DNA of 64,000 nt, from NCBI RefSeq assembly GCF_000203815.1, contig NW_004457708.1, positions 124,001-188,000 on the forward strand, in the 5' to 3' direction. Shown here one piece after another: positions 9,610 to 19,688 of the stretch (positions are counted from its first letter, which is position 1; every line of letters starts with the position of its first letter). This stretch comes from Cavenderia fasciculata. Its lineage: Eukaryota; Evosea; Eumycetozoa; Acytosteliales; Cavenderiaceae. Position numbers and translations under genes: made by a program. The notes under the pieces were generated by a model. It worked only from the letters and a program-made list of their open reading frames with translations, was not told the DNA's origin and did not search any database.

Positions 9610-10759
9610 TCATCTAGCAAACCCAAATGATCCATCATCAAATCTATCCAACCAACACCAATTATAGTTGTGAATATTTGGTGTTTGAATTGTTGAATCT
9701 ATCAATTTGTCTCGCAATGCTTTATAATCATCATTTAAACCTGGGTAATAATCATGCTGCATTCTCCTAGTATTATTAATATTGGTATAGAAATGTTCCA
9801 AATTTGTTGAAGCCACGTCGTTGTTGTAGATGGCAGAGTTTGCAAACTGAAGCAGCAACAAATAAACTATGATAAATTCTTTCCAAAGTAATTCCATTTA
9901 GTCTATTTAATCTTAATGATACTGGCTGATTTGTACCTGTAAGTGATGATGTTGTAGTGTAACAATAAGGAATAAGTAAAGAGAAACCTTCTGAGCTTGC
10001 AATCTTTTGTTGTAAATTTTGAATAATATCAAATCTCTTTTCAACTGCTAAATGTATTTCCATACCTTGTACATTGGGTCCAACAGGAGCTGTTAAAGCA
10101 ACTGGGTTTGTTTGAGGAGTAAGAGAGGCATCTGCACCAAAACCAATATTTGGTAATTCTGACCAAACAAATCTAACCAATAATGTTTCATTCAACATAA
10201 TATCCTTGTCCAACGATAGAATGGATTCATATAATTCGTTGAAATGGAATGGTTACATTTAAATTAACTGTTGTATTCTGCAAAGCCTGAAGATAAATAG
10301 TCTGGTTCAGTAAAAGCTCTATCACATGAAGCGCCATCATATCTTGGATTCATATTTACCAAAGTGTTTCAAGAATAACAAGGAATATAAGATTTCCTGT
10401 ATTTACTGCAGAGTTGTATGTGTTGAGTGTATCTTTAAATTTTTTGTTGATTTTGGTCACCATTTTAGAATGTAAATGAAAGTTTGTATGATCCATTAAA
10501 TATGTACCACCTCTTGTAAATACCTGTATCTGTCTAAAGAATGGAATAAAGGTGTAAAATCAGTAAATACAAATCCAAACTTTCCATTGGTTGCAGGCAA
10601 TGTAAATGTAAATTGAAACCATGACCTACTTAAATTGAATGCTTTGGTTGGTGGTATTTCAACTATAGTGTCATTTCCTCCTTGATAAACTGTTGTTTGA
10701 GTTGCCCCAGCTTGAGGATATACTCGAGTGTATTCATATTGTGGTCCTGATCCAACCAT
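9610..10759 (-). pseudogene. Major-capsid-like protein (double jelly roll type), fossil
   Basis: The N-terminal piece (10496-10759) opens with a beta-rich segment and AFNLSRSWFQFTFTLPA; the C-terminal pieces carry SLRLNRLNGITLERI and YNWCWLDRFDDG, features I associate with Polinton and virophage major capsid proteins. Order, spacing and the ATPase and protease neighbours fit. It is present in several pieces and looks broken. No claim is made about a working capsid. Confidence 0.65.
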
Positions 10760-10826
10760 TTGTCGATAATCAAATTGATTTGAAATTGCTTGTTACATTT
10801 TTTTAATTCTATATATTCTATATAAA

Positions 10827-11036
10827 TTAAATTTCATCAACAACTGTTAATGACTCTTTTTCCTTTACCAATAAATAATTTATATATTCTCTTACCAAAT
10901 ATGAGATGTCATTATGTTTGAATAAAATCAAAGTCAGATTGATATTTAATTGCTTTTCCAATGTGTCTTGTAATGATTTTCTTGAATAATTACCAACAGG
11001 AATAGAAATCATAGTTGATTGATTATCTTCTATCAA
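10827..11036 (-). pseudogene. Small protein of the Polinton-like element (fossil)
   Basis: A 69-residue piece with ISIPVGNYSRKSLQDTLEKQL, a motif style common in small virion proteins of Polinton-like elements. Function not assigned. Confidence 0.35.
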
Positions 11037-11257
11037 TTCAAAAGTATTTAATCCTCTTCCAACCGGATAAAAAACAAATGAATAATGGAATCTCTCATAG
11101 AAATGTTTACACTTGTTGTCAACAAAAAATAATTTAATTTTAAATGATCAAGTTGTAGAGAAAGAGATAAAACAACCTAGTATTAAAGAAACAGATATAA
11201 TAAAGAATAAAATGATTATGAAGTTTTAAATATAATTATATTGTATAATAATACAAG

Positions 11258-11461
11258 ATGATTGGAGGTAAGAAACAAAAGCATAGACCATTAAGATTAA
11301 AAAAAGATAAGAGAGGAAGACGATACATACAGCATGGTATAGACAAAGTATACATTAGATCAAAAAAGAATGATAAAAAGTTGATTAGAAAGTTGATTAG
11401 AGATGAGAGGAAACAACAACTCTCTAAAGAAAGCAGCCCTGTCTTGGTCAAATTCAAATGA
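11258..11461 (+). CDS. Small very basic protein next to the Polinton-like genes
   Basis: Sixty-seven residues, more than a third Lys or Arg, starting MIGGKKQKHRPLRLKK. It lies at the divergent point of the element, 20 bases or so after a TATA-like AT stretch, and overlaps the next frame. Such short basic proteins in DNA elements may bind DNA; that is inference. Ordinary chance frame cannot be excluded. Confidence 0.4.
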   Translation: MIGGKKQKHRPLRLKKDKRGRRYIQHGIDKVYIRSKKNDKKLIRKLIRDERKQQLSKESSPVLVKFK

Positions 11462-11873
11462 AGTTGCAATGATTAAATCAATACAGGATGCCAACTTTAG
11501 AGAGTCTGTACTCAAGAATCAACAAGAATTGGATAAAGAAACAAAGAAAAAGATAATCGATTTAACAAATGATCAACAAGTAAAACAAGAGATACCAATA
11601 ATAAAAAAAGAAAATGATAGATTTGATCAATTGGAAAAGAGGTTGTCAATGTTGTTTGAAGCAAAGGAAGAGAAATTAAAGAGAAGACAAGAAAAAGATG
11701 ATAGATCAATGGAAATACTTTACAATCAAAAGTTGACAGAAAAGAGAATACAAGAATTGGAAGGCAAGTATGAAAATACAAGACATATAGATGAACAATT
11801 ACAATCAATCATAGACATGCAAAATGAAATAAAAGAAAAGAATCTATTGGAAAAATCTAACAGCTACAAATGA
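11403..11873 (+). CDS. Coiled-coil protein of the Polinton-like element
   Basis: About 150 residues dominated by charged heptads (LEKRLSMLFEAKEEKLKRRQ). It overlaps the basic protein upstream, and its stop is followed within 3 bases by the protease frame, an operon-like packing typical of compact elements. No enzymatic motif seen. Confidence 0.45.
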   Translation: MRGNNNSLKKAALSWSNSNEVAMIKSIQDANFRESVLKNQQELDKETKKKIIDLTNDQQVKQEIPIIKKENDRFDQLEKRLSMLFEAKEEKLKRRQEKDDRSMEILYNQKLTEKRIQELEGKYENTRHIDEQLQSIIDMQNEIKEKNLLEKSNSYK

Positions 11874-11874
11874 T

Positions 11875-12387
11875 TTGGTAAAAGAGTATTTAAATTCAAC
11901 AATGTCCTCTACTAAACTATCTACAAATTTAGGAAATGAATTAAAAGACATGGTAAAGAATCAAAGAATTAGTGTCATTGATTTAATTGTATCATTTTCT
12001 CAAGATTTAAAAAGAAAACAAAAGATTGGTAGTGGAAGATCAAACCAAGGTCTTTATGATAGCGAAATTGAAAGAATAATGAAACCATATCATAGGAAGG
12101 GATTTGAAAGAGTAATAGCAAGTGATCAATTAAATTTATTGGAACCAAAAAGCAAGATGTCATTTATTATGAATTTGGATCCTCACAACAAACCAGGAAG
12201 TCATTGGGTGGCAGTATACATTGACGCAGATAAAGATAAATCAGTAGAGTATTACGATTCATTTGGCCTAGAACCAACCGATGATTTTATGAAACAATTA
12301 AAAGATTTAATAGATGAAATTGATCCAGATTATTTATTCAAACCAAACACTTTAATAAAAATCATTCTCTATACGTACTCAAAATAG
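11875..12387 (+). pseudogene. Ulp1/adenain-type cysteine protease (maturation protease, fossil)
   Basis: The motif GSHWVAVYID followed some 15 residues later by YYDSFGLEP is the His/Asp signature of adenovirus-type and Ulp1-type proteases, as in the PRO gene of Polintons, which process capsid proteins. The neighbours (capsid-like, ATPase-like) support this reading over a host deSUMOylase. The copy appears broken. Confidence 0.7.
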
Positions 12388-12390
12388 AGA

Positions 12391-12505
12391 ATCACCACAA
12401 GTATAATTCAGTCCTGCGGTAAATCGGTAACATTACCGCAACACCGCAACTATGATTCATTCCTGCAACATTGCAAAATTTAAAATATTAATATTTATCA
12501 ATATT
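12391..12505. other. Short GC-variable spacer with repeated CCTGC motifs
   Basis: Contains two related stretches (ATTCAGTCCTGCGG and ATTCATTCCTGCAA) about 45 bases apart. It marks the edge of the recognisable Polinton-like genes; no terminal repeat partner found. Confidence 0.35.
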
Positions 12506-12960
12506 TTAATTAAATCCCTCTACCTTTTTTAATTTGTGTATGGTTGCATTTTGATTGTATCCTTCAAATGATATATTCCCAATATCATTACCTAATTTTA
12601 CATTGTCAGGTTTGCCCTTCCTTTTGTTGAAATGATAATTCTTTAAATCATCAGTGTGTACTCTTTTGATGTGTTCTATATTTGGAAACATGATAGTACC
12701 AACCATTGATCGACCTCTTGAAATAATAAAAGGGACTATTCTTGCCCAATGTGTATCATACATACATTTTGTATTTTGGAATTTGATTTATAAATTTGTA
12801 TTATTGATTGGTCGGGTTGATGCAACATAACCGCAATCCTCTGGATAGTCAAAATCAAATAAACATAATTCTAATTTCAAACCACCATGGTCTTGTGTGC
12901 TACTGCGTGTTTACCCATTTATATTTCTTTCTTATTGATAGATTTTGATACAACCCTAAC
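12506..12960 (-). pseudogene. Second Polinton-like fragment (fossil)
   Basis: The right part (12780-12960) encodes a DHGGLKLELCLFDYPEDCGY segment related to the virion-type protein at 9168-9449. It is followed leftward by an 85-residue piece (MYDTHWARIVPFII...) that I do not recognise. It appears to be a scrap of another copy of the same family. Broken. Confidence 0.45.
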
Positions 12961-13007
12961 AATAATATTAAACGTTGAATATCAACCCTTGGTGTTTATT
13001 GATTAAA

Positions 13008-14918
13008 TTAATTTGTAGATACAGACAATTTGTGGTGAGATCTCTTGTGGTCGCATGTGCACATCTTTGGGTTCAGTTTCTTTGGTTTAAATCCCTTACA
13101 TTTCTTTCTGCAACCTTTAGAATATTGGCAGGAGCCTGGAAGTGGGGTTTGATTTTGTTGGATAGGAATGGATGGGAGTTGATTTGGTTGGATTGTTTGT
13201 TTGTTTAAAGGTTTGTTCAAGTTTAACAATATATGACCTGTTTCCGATGAGGAAGGGGATGGAACCGGAGAACTATATGCATAGACTGTTGGCTGTCTCA
13301 AGATTGTTAACTGTGGTCCACGCGTCGATGATGTTGTTGTTGTTGTACTTGCAGATTGGTTGTTTGGAATTGTGGAAGGATATTGTTCATTTGGAGATGT
13401 TGTGGTCGTTGTGGTCGTTGAGGTGGAGGGTGCCGATTCTGAATAGAAAACTGTGGCCAGAGAGAGAGTCCTCTCCGGCCTTTGGAGTTTGAGATGATGG
13501 CTTTGGTGCACTCTGATTTCGGCGGTAGGGATTTGATATTTCCCTGAATCTTGAGACTGTTTTTTGTAACTCTTGATTGCCAGAAAACATTGGAGTAGAT
13601 CCCACTTCTTTAACAAATGTTGCCATCATATCAAACATTTCGTTCAATGGAATAACTGTAAATGGAAAAATAGCGATGAAGAACAAACAATGATAAGTAA
13701 TTTGTCTGCAAATAGACAAAGGATAGGTGTGTGAATCAAACAAACAAAGAAAAACAAAATGACTAGATTTTGGTGATGGTGACTGGTTGATGAACCAATT
13801 AGGTATGTTTGATAAAAGGAGTGGATAAGATGGAAAAAGAGATGGGTGATAAAAGGATGCAGAGTGATAATGAGAGGTGCGGCTTGTTTGGTTGGTTCGA
13901 CAATAGCAAGTGGTTAAAGAGATGGGTGGTGCATTGATTGGTAATGAAAACAAAAAGATAATCAAAAGAAATGGTGTAAAAAGAGGAGCAATGATAGTGA
14001 TTTTTAATTATCTGATGGATAAAGGAAGTGTAGTTAACTGGATGGGTGAGTGAACCAAACTAATAAAAGGTAGAGGTTTTGAGTGTCCAGTGATATTAAT
14101 GTGATTGGTTGATATTTAGGAATGGTTGGAGATGGATTGACCAACAACAATGATGCAAGTGAAGGTAATGAGAACAAACAAACAAAATGACTAGATCTGA
14201 TGCTGGGGATCGGTTGATGCACCAATTAGGTATTTGACAAAAGTAGTGGATGTAGAGTGATAAAGAGGTGTTGCTTGGTGAATGGACCATGGTATTTGGT
14301 TCAGATAAAAGGATTATAAATATGAATGAACACAAGGGGTCAATGATATGTAAAGATAGGTGTGTGAATCAAACAAACAAAGCAAAACAAAATGACTAGA
14401 TTTGAATGATGGTGATTGGTTGAAGAAGGTCAAATGTAATTTAACCGTAAAAATAAAAAGATGTGACGGATGATTGTGTTGGTTGGATGAGGTATCTTAC
14501 CTTGTGAGGGGACGACGATGGCTGTTAAAAGTGGAAAAAGAGTTAATATCTATTAAATCTGTCACGATGAATACTATTAAAAATTAGTATTTAATTTTTT
14601 TAATTACCAGGTGCAGGGGAGTAGAACCGCTTCAACTCTGCGGCTATCATAGCAGGTATTCCAATACTAACTAATAAATCTGGAGTACAGGCATCGCTTT
14701 TGATACTTTCGGGATTGAATGCGTTTGTAGCAAGTTTGCTAGTGATTTCTGGGACATTGAGTTCTATATTCCATTCTCGCTTTTTCGTATTCAAAAATTC
14801 TTCAATACCTTAATGGTTTTATATTATGAAAGAAAGTAAGAAAAAGGTAAGCAGGAAAGGCTTTAACCATGTGGATGCTTGTCGCTCGCAAGAACCTACC
14901 TATTTTTGGTTCCGTCAT
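13008..14918 (-). CDS. SAM-like domain protein with C-terminal Cys/His cluster, four exons
   Basis: Exons with GT..AG borders: 14900-14918 (ATG, MTEPKI), 14608-14808, 14501-14521 and 13008-13655; the phases match. Exon 2 resembles a SAM-like helical domain (EFLNTKKREWN...LLVSIGIPAMIAAELKRF). Exon 4 begins VIPLNEMFDMMATFVKEVGS, then runs into Thr/Ser/Pro-rich sequence and ends with a cluster C-x5-C-x3-C-x12-C-x-C-x2-HKRSHH that could bind metal. The frame entering exon 4 closes at 13387, while the neighbouring frame is open over 13008-13616 and carries the Cys cluster, so there is either one frameshift (about 13400-13600) or an intron I cannot place. The third intron is unusually long (845 bases) and contains repeats. 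Function unknown; SAM-like domains usually mediate protein contacts. Confidence 0.55.
13725..14430. repeat. Degenerate repeats inside the long intron
   Basis: The segment AAACAAACAAAG...AAAATGACTAGAT...GGTTGATG recurs at about 13735, 14175 and 14368 with drift, with further weaker copies of TGGTTGATGNACCAATTAGG. Spacing is irregular (roughly 200-440 bases). Explains the unusual intron length. Confidence 0.65.
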
Positions 14919-15384
14919 ATCTACTATTGTTGATGGAAAAGGAGCTATATTTGTTTTTGATGATGTAGAGGTAAGCTGGATGAATATTTTATAACAATGA
15001 ATAGCCGTACAGTTATTCCAAATGAACAAAAAAAGGGTGATATTGATTATAGAAATATGATATGTGTAAAATGCGATAAAGGGAACAATTAGTAACAAAT
15101 AACTTGATAAAGTGACAATAAAATGTATCAGAAAGAATGCATAACACTGCTGCTGCTGAGGAATGGTTCTTTTATCAGACCAAAAGAAAAAAATATTATT
15201 ACAAAAAAAATAAATAAAACGTGGTTTTATTTTATATAAATAAAAATCATTAGAATGCCTAATGGGTATGGTATATTGTAATTGCTAGAACCACTCTCAC
15301 TAAAGCATTCTCGTTTATCATCCAATCCATGTTATATTTCAACTTTGTGTTTCATATGTCTATTCATACAACCAAATACATTTT

Positions 15385-15690
15385 GTAAGAATTGGTAAAC
15401 TGGTTACACTCTGTGTTGATTCACCTCCAACCTTGACAATGCAAACTACAGCTTCAGAAGTATATACTAATGTTTTTATTCCTGAAAGATTTAGACCTCC
15501 CAATCTTCAAATGGTAACAGTTTGTACATACCAAAAACATTCTGCAGCTTTATTTATTCATCCATGTAGAATCTGTTGTTTGTTGAGTGGACAATTGATA
15601 ATCCAAAATAGTGATGGAAGTGGAATACCTTGTGATTCCAATCAATCATTTTCCATCGATCCATTTTCTATGAGCTATGTTCTTTACTAA
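15385..15690 (+). pseudogene. Second copy of the Polinton fibre-like C-terminal domain (fossil)
   Basis: HFVRIGKLVTLCVDSPPT and FIPERFRPPNLQMVTVCT correspond closely to the left copy at 8070-8440 but on the opposite strand. It lies away from other element genes, so it is a scrap of a second insertion or of the other end of a rearranged one. Broken or partial. Confidence 0.6.
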
Positions 15691-15890
15691 TATTAGAAAA
15701 GTTAAAATTATGAATTTAATATTCCAAAATCTAAAATCAAACCAATATTTTTTTCCGGTATTTTAACTTTTTTAACCTTTATGATTTCTATCCAAAATAT
15801 TAAAAGTTAATAATTAATTCTCAAAAATAATAAAATACAATAAAAATATATATTTCTAAAAATAAATTAACTATTTTAACCTATTTAATA
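15691..15890. other. AT-rich spacer, nothing recognised
   Basis: Very AT-rich bases with no frame or RNA gene that I can support. Confidence 0.5.
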
Positions 15891-15896
15891 TTTAAT

Positions 15897-15976
15897 GAGT
15901 GTAGATAGCGCAAGTGGTAGAGAGATAGAAATGTATCGAGATGACAAGACAACAATAAGACAGAGTAAATATGGAT
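15897..15976 (+). repeat. Dispersed tRNA-like sequence, copy 1
   Basis: Contains TAGCGCAAGTGGTAGAGAG, a good A-box-like sequence, and ~60 bases later GGATTCAATTCTC, a weak B-box-like sequence. A diverged copy lies on the opposite strand at 40175-40246. It does not fold as a clean tRNA, so I call it a tRNA-derived repeat. Confidence 0.5.
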
Positions 15977-16016
15977 TCAATTCTCATCAATTATAAATCA
16001 TGATGACAAACAAAGA

Positions 16017-16460
16017 CAAGACCACTAGTTTGCCAAAAAGTCCAATTTAAAGTATCAAAACGACCTTTGGTATCATTTGGAATAAATCTACCATACTTTT
16101 CAGCAAGATACAAAAGAATGTTACAAGTTTCAATATCCAATGAATCATCTCTGAGAGAGGGAACCTTTGAATTGATTGATACATTCTTTTTAAATTCTTT
16201 TGAATGTTGTTCACCATTTGGTACTACATCCCCATAATGTTATGTTGTTGGTGATGAAATGACTATTGCCGATTTTGCAATCTATCCATGGGCAAGAAAT
16301 GTTGTTAGAGTGCCTGGTTGGAGTGAAGAGTATCCAAATGTCATTAGATACATTGCTACGGTTAGAGCTAGACCTGCTGTAGTTGGAGGCTGCATTGCCA
16401 AAGAACTTTGATTTCACTCCTGAACAAAAGGCTTTTTTGTTTAATCGTTCAAATTGAGGA
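16017..16460. pseudogene. Head-to-head chimera of two GST fragments
   Basis: Bases 16017-16242 match GST exon 2 on the minus strand (with an internal deletion and point changes), while 16243-16460 match exon 3 on the plus strand, including GDEMTIADFAIYPWARNVVR. The two halves therefore point at each other across a breakpoint at about 16243. This cannot be produced by simple tandem duplication; an inversion or fold-back repair is needed. Similarity to the intact gene is slightly lower than that of the 6.8 kb copy. Confidence 0.88.
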
Positions 16461-17139
16461 ATGGAATGGAGAGGAAAGGAATCAATAGTAATATTAAAAT
16501 CAATTCAACTTTATAATCAACCAATATATTATGCAACAACAAAGCAATGTAACTAGTTAATTTGAACAACAATAAATTATCAACAAGATACACTACAGAG
16601 AGAAGTAATGATGATGACTTTGAACAACAATGTTTTACAAGAAAGAGTCAACTCTTCAGTATGGAAATATTATGATCGCACGCGTGCACGTCCTAGTTCT
16701 AACACAACAGCGTCGGTGTGACGACGGTGTGATGGAGTAAAAGTAAATGGGTGACGACCCTGGATTATCAATTGGTAGCGCGTTGATGGAGACGTTGAAC
16801 TGGCAGTTTATAGAATTAGCAGGTATCTTGACGGTTGTAACATAGAATGGCAGTAAGAGAAGGTTGAGAGTCATATGACTGTTAATAGAGATAATGGCAA
16901 CCCGCACAAGCTTTACAATCATAATGTCAACATCTCAAGACAACAATTATTTTATATTTAATTTAACAAACATGATAACACACATACACGTACGTTCATA
17001 CAACATTCACCCAATCACTTTTCTGTTTTTGTTTTTTTTTTTTACTTTACTCAAACATATGATATTATTTTCTATAGAGCTCAAAAGTTTGAAGATAAAC
17101 AAAACTACTACAACTGGGCAAGATTGGTAGAATCATTGA
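16461..17139. other. Spacer before the orphan island, nothing recognised
   Basis: A 680-base stretch without a convincing gene. Bases 16670-16870 are visibly GC-richer than their surroundings but no frame there is open for more than about 90 codons on the minus strand, and that frame shows no family likeness. Confidence 0.4.
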
Positions 17140-19662
17140 ATGATCCCCACCCCCGTCCCCCAGGATACACTCAACGAAGGGGCTATCGTGTCCTATTTCA
17201 ACCGACTCACCAGCTCTACAATCTCCGCTATAGATGACCTTGACCCCCTAGAAATATTCAATCACGATCTAGTCGGTGCATTCACCATCATCCAATTTGT
17301 TACATATATTCTGTTTATCATTTCGAGACAAATCCGTCTGTCCACTCTCTTGGATGTCGTCACTGAATCCAGTGCACCCATGGGGGCAATTCAAAGTATA
17401 TCTGGTCCCGATCCCGATGTACCAATCGCTAAAGAAAGAAGGGGCATGTTAGAGTCAATAAGGATGGTATATGGTCCTTTTGGTCGTAGAGGAGTTAGTT
17501 GGTCTCCGGTTTCTATCGATGACGCAGAACGAATGTTTAGATGCTTACAAAAGCCTATTGGTCGTAAAGGGGTGTTCTTGCAGCCGCTCAAAGATAAGGC
17601 AGTCGAAAAAAGATTGACTGACTTTGGTATTGGATTCATGGGAGCGACAAAACTCCTTGATACATATGTTGGAAGATCCAAACAGAAACCAGAGTCCAAA
17701 GGGATCTATATCAATTGTGATGACGATGATGCTGAAATCCAGGTTGCACGCCTAAATGCATTGATACAAAAAAAAAAACAAGCAGCGGCCGAAAGAAACA
17801 AGATCCCACTTGAATACGACTCCGATGACGACTCTGATGACGAACCAACAACCACCTCCACAGTCAACAACGGACACAATCAATCTCATCGAGCAAAACA
17901 AATCAATTCCAGTCACCCGACCCATAAGAAAACCGTGATGATGGCCACAGCTGAAGGTTCTGGTCCAACTCGTTTAGAGATAAAGGAATTGGAAAAACAA
18001 AAGAGGGAGTCGGAGAAAAAGGAAAATGCCAAGAAAGCGAGATCAGACGCAAGAGAGGCCGAAAAGAAAAGAAAAGATGGCCTATCAAGGGGAGAACTGG
18101 ACAAAGAAAAAGCTACAAAGGCAAACAAGCTTCAATTGGCCAGAGAAGAAAAGGAAGCACAAGAACGACGCGAAAAACGACAACGTGACATTGCCTCTGG
18201 TCTTATCCCCACCCGACCCGATGTCCCAGCGAGAACGGGAAATATCTGCAAAGTACTTGGTCAAATCAAGAAATCAGTACCAAATGCGGGATTATTCAAC
18301 TCATACTGCCACCACAGAGGTGCCAAACAACCGATAGACCCCAACGACTCTATGTGGGGAGGATTTGCTGATAGTTATTCACGTGCCTACAAGGATTACA
18401 AGAAATATCTCCTGTCGAATCCCAGAGGTGATATGACTGCGGATGACCACCGCACAATGTATTTTAATACCATATTCCTCCCATCCGACCAACAAACAGC
18501 AACCGCAGATCAAGATCCAACGGTCCACCACCCTGACACAGAGAACCCACCCGTCGCCAGTCCACCACCATCGGAATCATTTGGTGGCAACGACGACCAA
18601 TTGTTTGGAGATAACTCTTGCCATCTCGAACCAACCCCACCTCTCGAGTATGGTGCAATGTGTGATTCTAGTTTTGATACCCCACCCATGGATGAAGGGT
18701 TTGATACATCAGTCACCGATCTTATGGAGATTGAGTCACCATCATCACAACAAACAGAAGAGAAGAACAAAAGAAGCAACAAAAAAGATGGAGGCGACAA
18801 GAGAAAGGACCATCCCGTCGCACCCGAGCAGGATGGGGATGATGAAGAGATCGTAGAGCAACCAAAAAAGAAAACGAAACCCAACACTCAAATATCAAAG
18901 GTGGCCATCACAACAAAGAAGAAACCATCGTCTGAAAAGAAGTCAGTGGTCAAAGAGTCATCATCAGACAGTGGAGAAGAGGAGGAGGACCATCCAAAGA
19001 AAAAGAAGAAGTCATTGGCAAAGAAACCGGTTGTAGAAGATTCGTCAGACTCCGAAGATGAAGAGAGTGATCAATCGGACTCTGATGATGAAGAGAGTGA
19101 TCAATCGGACTCTGATGATGACACGACAAAAGGTGCACCACATAAGGCAGTGAACAGAACCCCCATCAAACAGCGTAAGGGTAAATCAGGGGTTGGAACC
19201 CCAAAAAACAAATCACAAAAGAAAAATGCAAGCGCCCTTACTCGTTTAACATCTTTTTACAAGAATTCAAAAGAAGCAAGGCCCTTGTTGAAGCGCTTAT
19301 TGGAACAAGGTTCACGTGGCTTCGTGGTCGATAAGGTGCATCGGCCAGCTGACCCAAAGGCAACATACTATTGTGATTTCTCCATTCATTTACCAGGACT
19401 CAAGGAAACTTCTGAAAGGATCCCGGGTATTGCCACGAGTATTTTTGGTGGAGGATTACGAACGAAGGTCTTCGAGTGTGCCAGAAAGCAATATGGATCA
19501 ATGATTGAAATGGCGAAAGCGCATGACCGCTTGGCAGAATATTTGCGCCAGCAATGGAAAAACTACTTGCTAAGAAAAAAAAGAAATCAAAAAAATAATT
19601 CATATTTCTCAAAACATCACAATAGTTTTATCAACATGTATATATTTTTAAATTTAATATAA
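17140..19662 (+). CDS. Orphan 840-residue protein: N-terminal membrane segment, long charged region, ordered C-terminus
   Basis: A single uninterrupted frame from ATG 17140. Residues about 46-62 (VGAFTIIQFVTYILFII) could span a membrane. An ordered-looking section follows (residues ~95-190), then a long Lys/Glu region, an acidic Ser-rich section with SSDSEDEESD runs of casein-kinase-2 type, including a 10-residue unit DEESDQSDSD present twice in a row (19057-19116), and a C-terminal ordered block (ALTRLTSFYKNSKEARPLL...FGGGLRTKVFECARK). I recognise no family. GC content is clearly above the flanking DNA and there is no intron, both unlike the host neighbours, which suggests foreign origin. 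It opens the island read by the genes that follow. Confidence 0.75.
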   Translation: MIPTPVPQDTLNEGAIVSYFNRLTSSTISAIDDLDPLEIFNHDLVGAFTIIQFVTYILFIISRQIRLSTLLDVVTESSAPMGAIQSISGPDPDVPIAKERRGMLESIRMVYGPFGRRGVSWSPVSIDDAERMFRCLQKPIGRKGVFLQPLKDKAVEKRLTDFGIGFMGATKLLDTYVGRSKQKPESKGIYINCDDDDAEIQVARLNALIQKKKQAAAERNKIPLEYDSDDDSDDEPTTTSTVNNGHNQSHRAKQINSSHPTHKKTVMMATAEGSGPTRLEIKELEKQKRESEKKENAKKARSDAREAEKKRKDGLSRGELDKEKATKANKLQLAREEKEAQERREKRQRDIASGLIPTRPDVPARTGNICKVLGQIKKSVPNAGLFNSYCHHRGAKQPIDPNDSMWGGFADSYSRAYKDYKKYLLSNPRGDMTADDHRTMYFNTIFLPSDQQTATADQDPTVHHPDTENPPVASPPPSESFGGNDDQLFGDNSCHLEPTPPLEYGAMCDSSFDTPPMDEGFDTSVTDLMEIESPSSQQTEEKNKRSNKKDGGDKRKDHPVAPEQDGDDEEIVEQPKKKTKPNTQISKVAITTKKKPSSEKKSVVKESSSDSGEEEEDHPKKKKKSLAKKPVVEDSSDSEDEESDQSDSDDEESDQSDSDDDTTKGAPHKAVNRTPIKQRKGKSGVGTPKNKSQKKNASALTRLTSFYKNSKEARPLLKRLLEQGSRGFVVDKVHRPADPKATYYCDFSIHLPGLKETSERIPGIATSIFGGGLRTKVFECARKQYGSMIEMAKAHDRLAEYLRQQWKNYLLRKKRNQKNNSYFSKHHNSFINMYIFLNLI

Positions 19663-19688
19663 TATAATAAATAATCAATTTTTTAATA

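Larger units (their letters stand above)
8050..12390. mobile_element. Polinton-like (Maverick/virophage-type) element, fossil
   Basis: A cluster of genes typical of Polinton-type elements: on the minus strand, from right to left, a small protein, a major-capsid-like protein, a second virion-like protein, an A32-type packaging ATPase and a fibre-like protein; on the plus strand a basic protein, a coiled-coil protein and an Ulp1/adenain-type protease. I found no type B DNA polymerase, no integrase and no clear terminal inverted repeats, so the copy is partial. It looks broken, with roughly half a dozen or more breaks across its genes. Further scraps of the same kind lie at 12506-12960 and 15385-15690. 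Moderately old: protein similarity is still readable. Confidence 0.8.
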
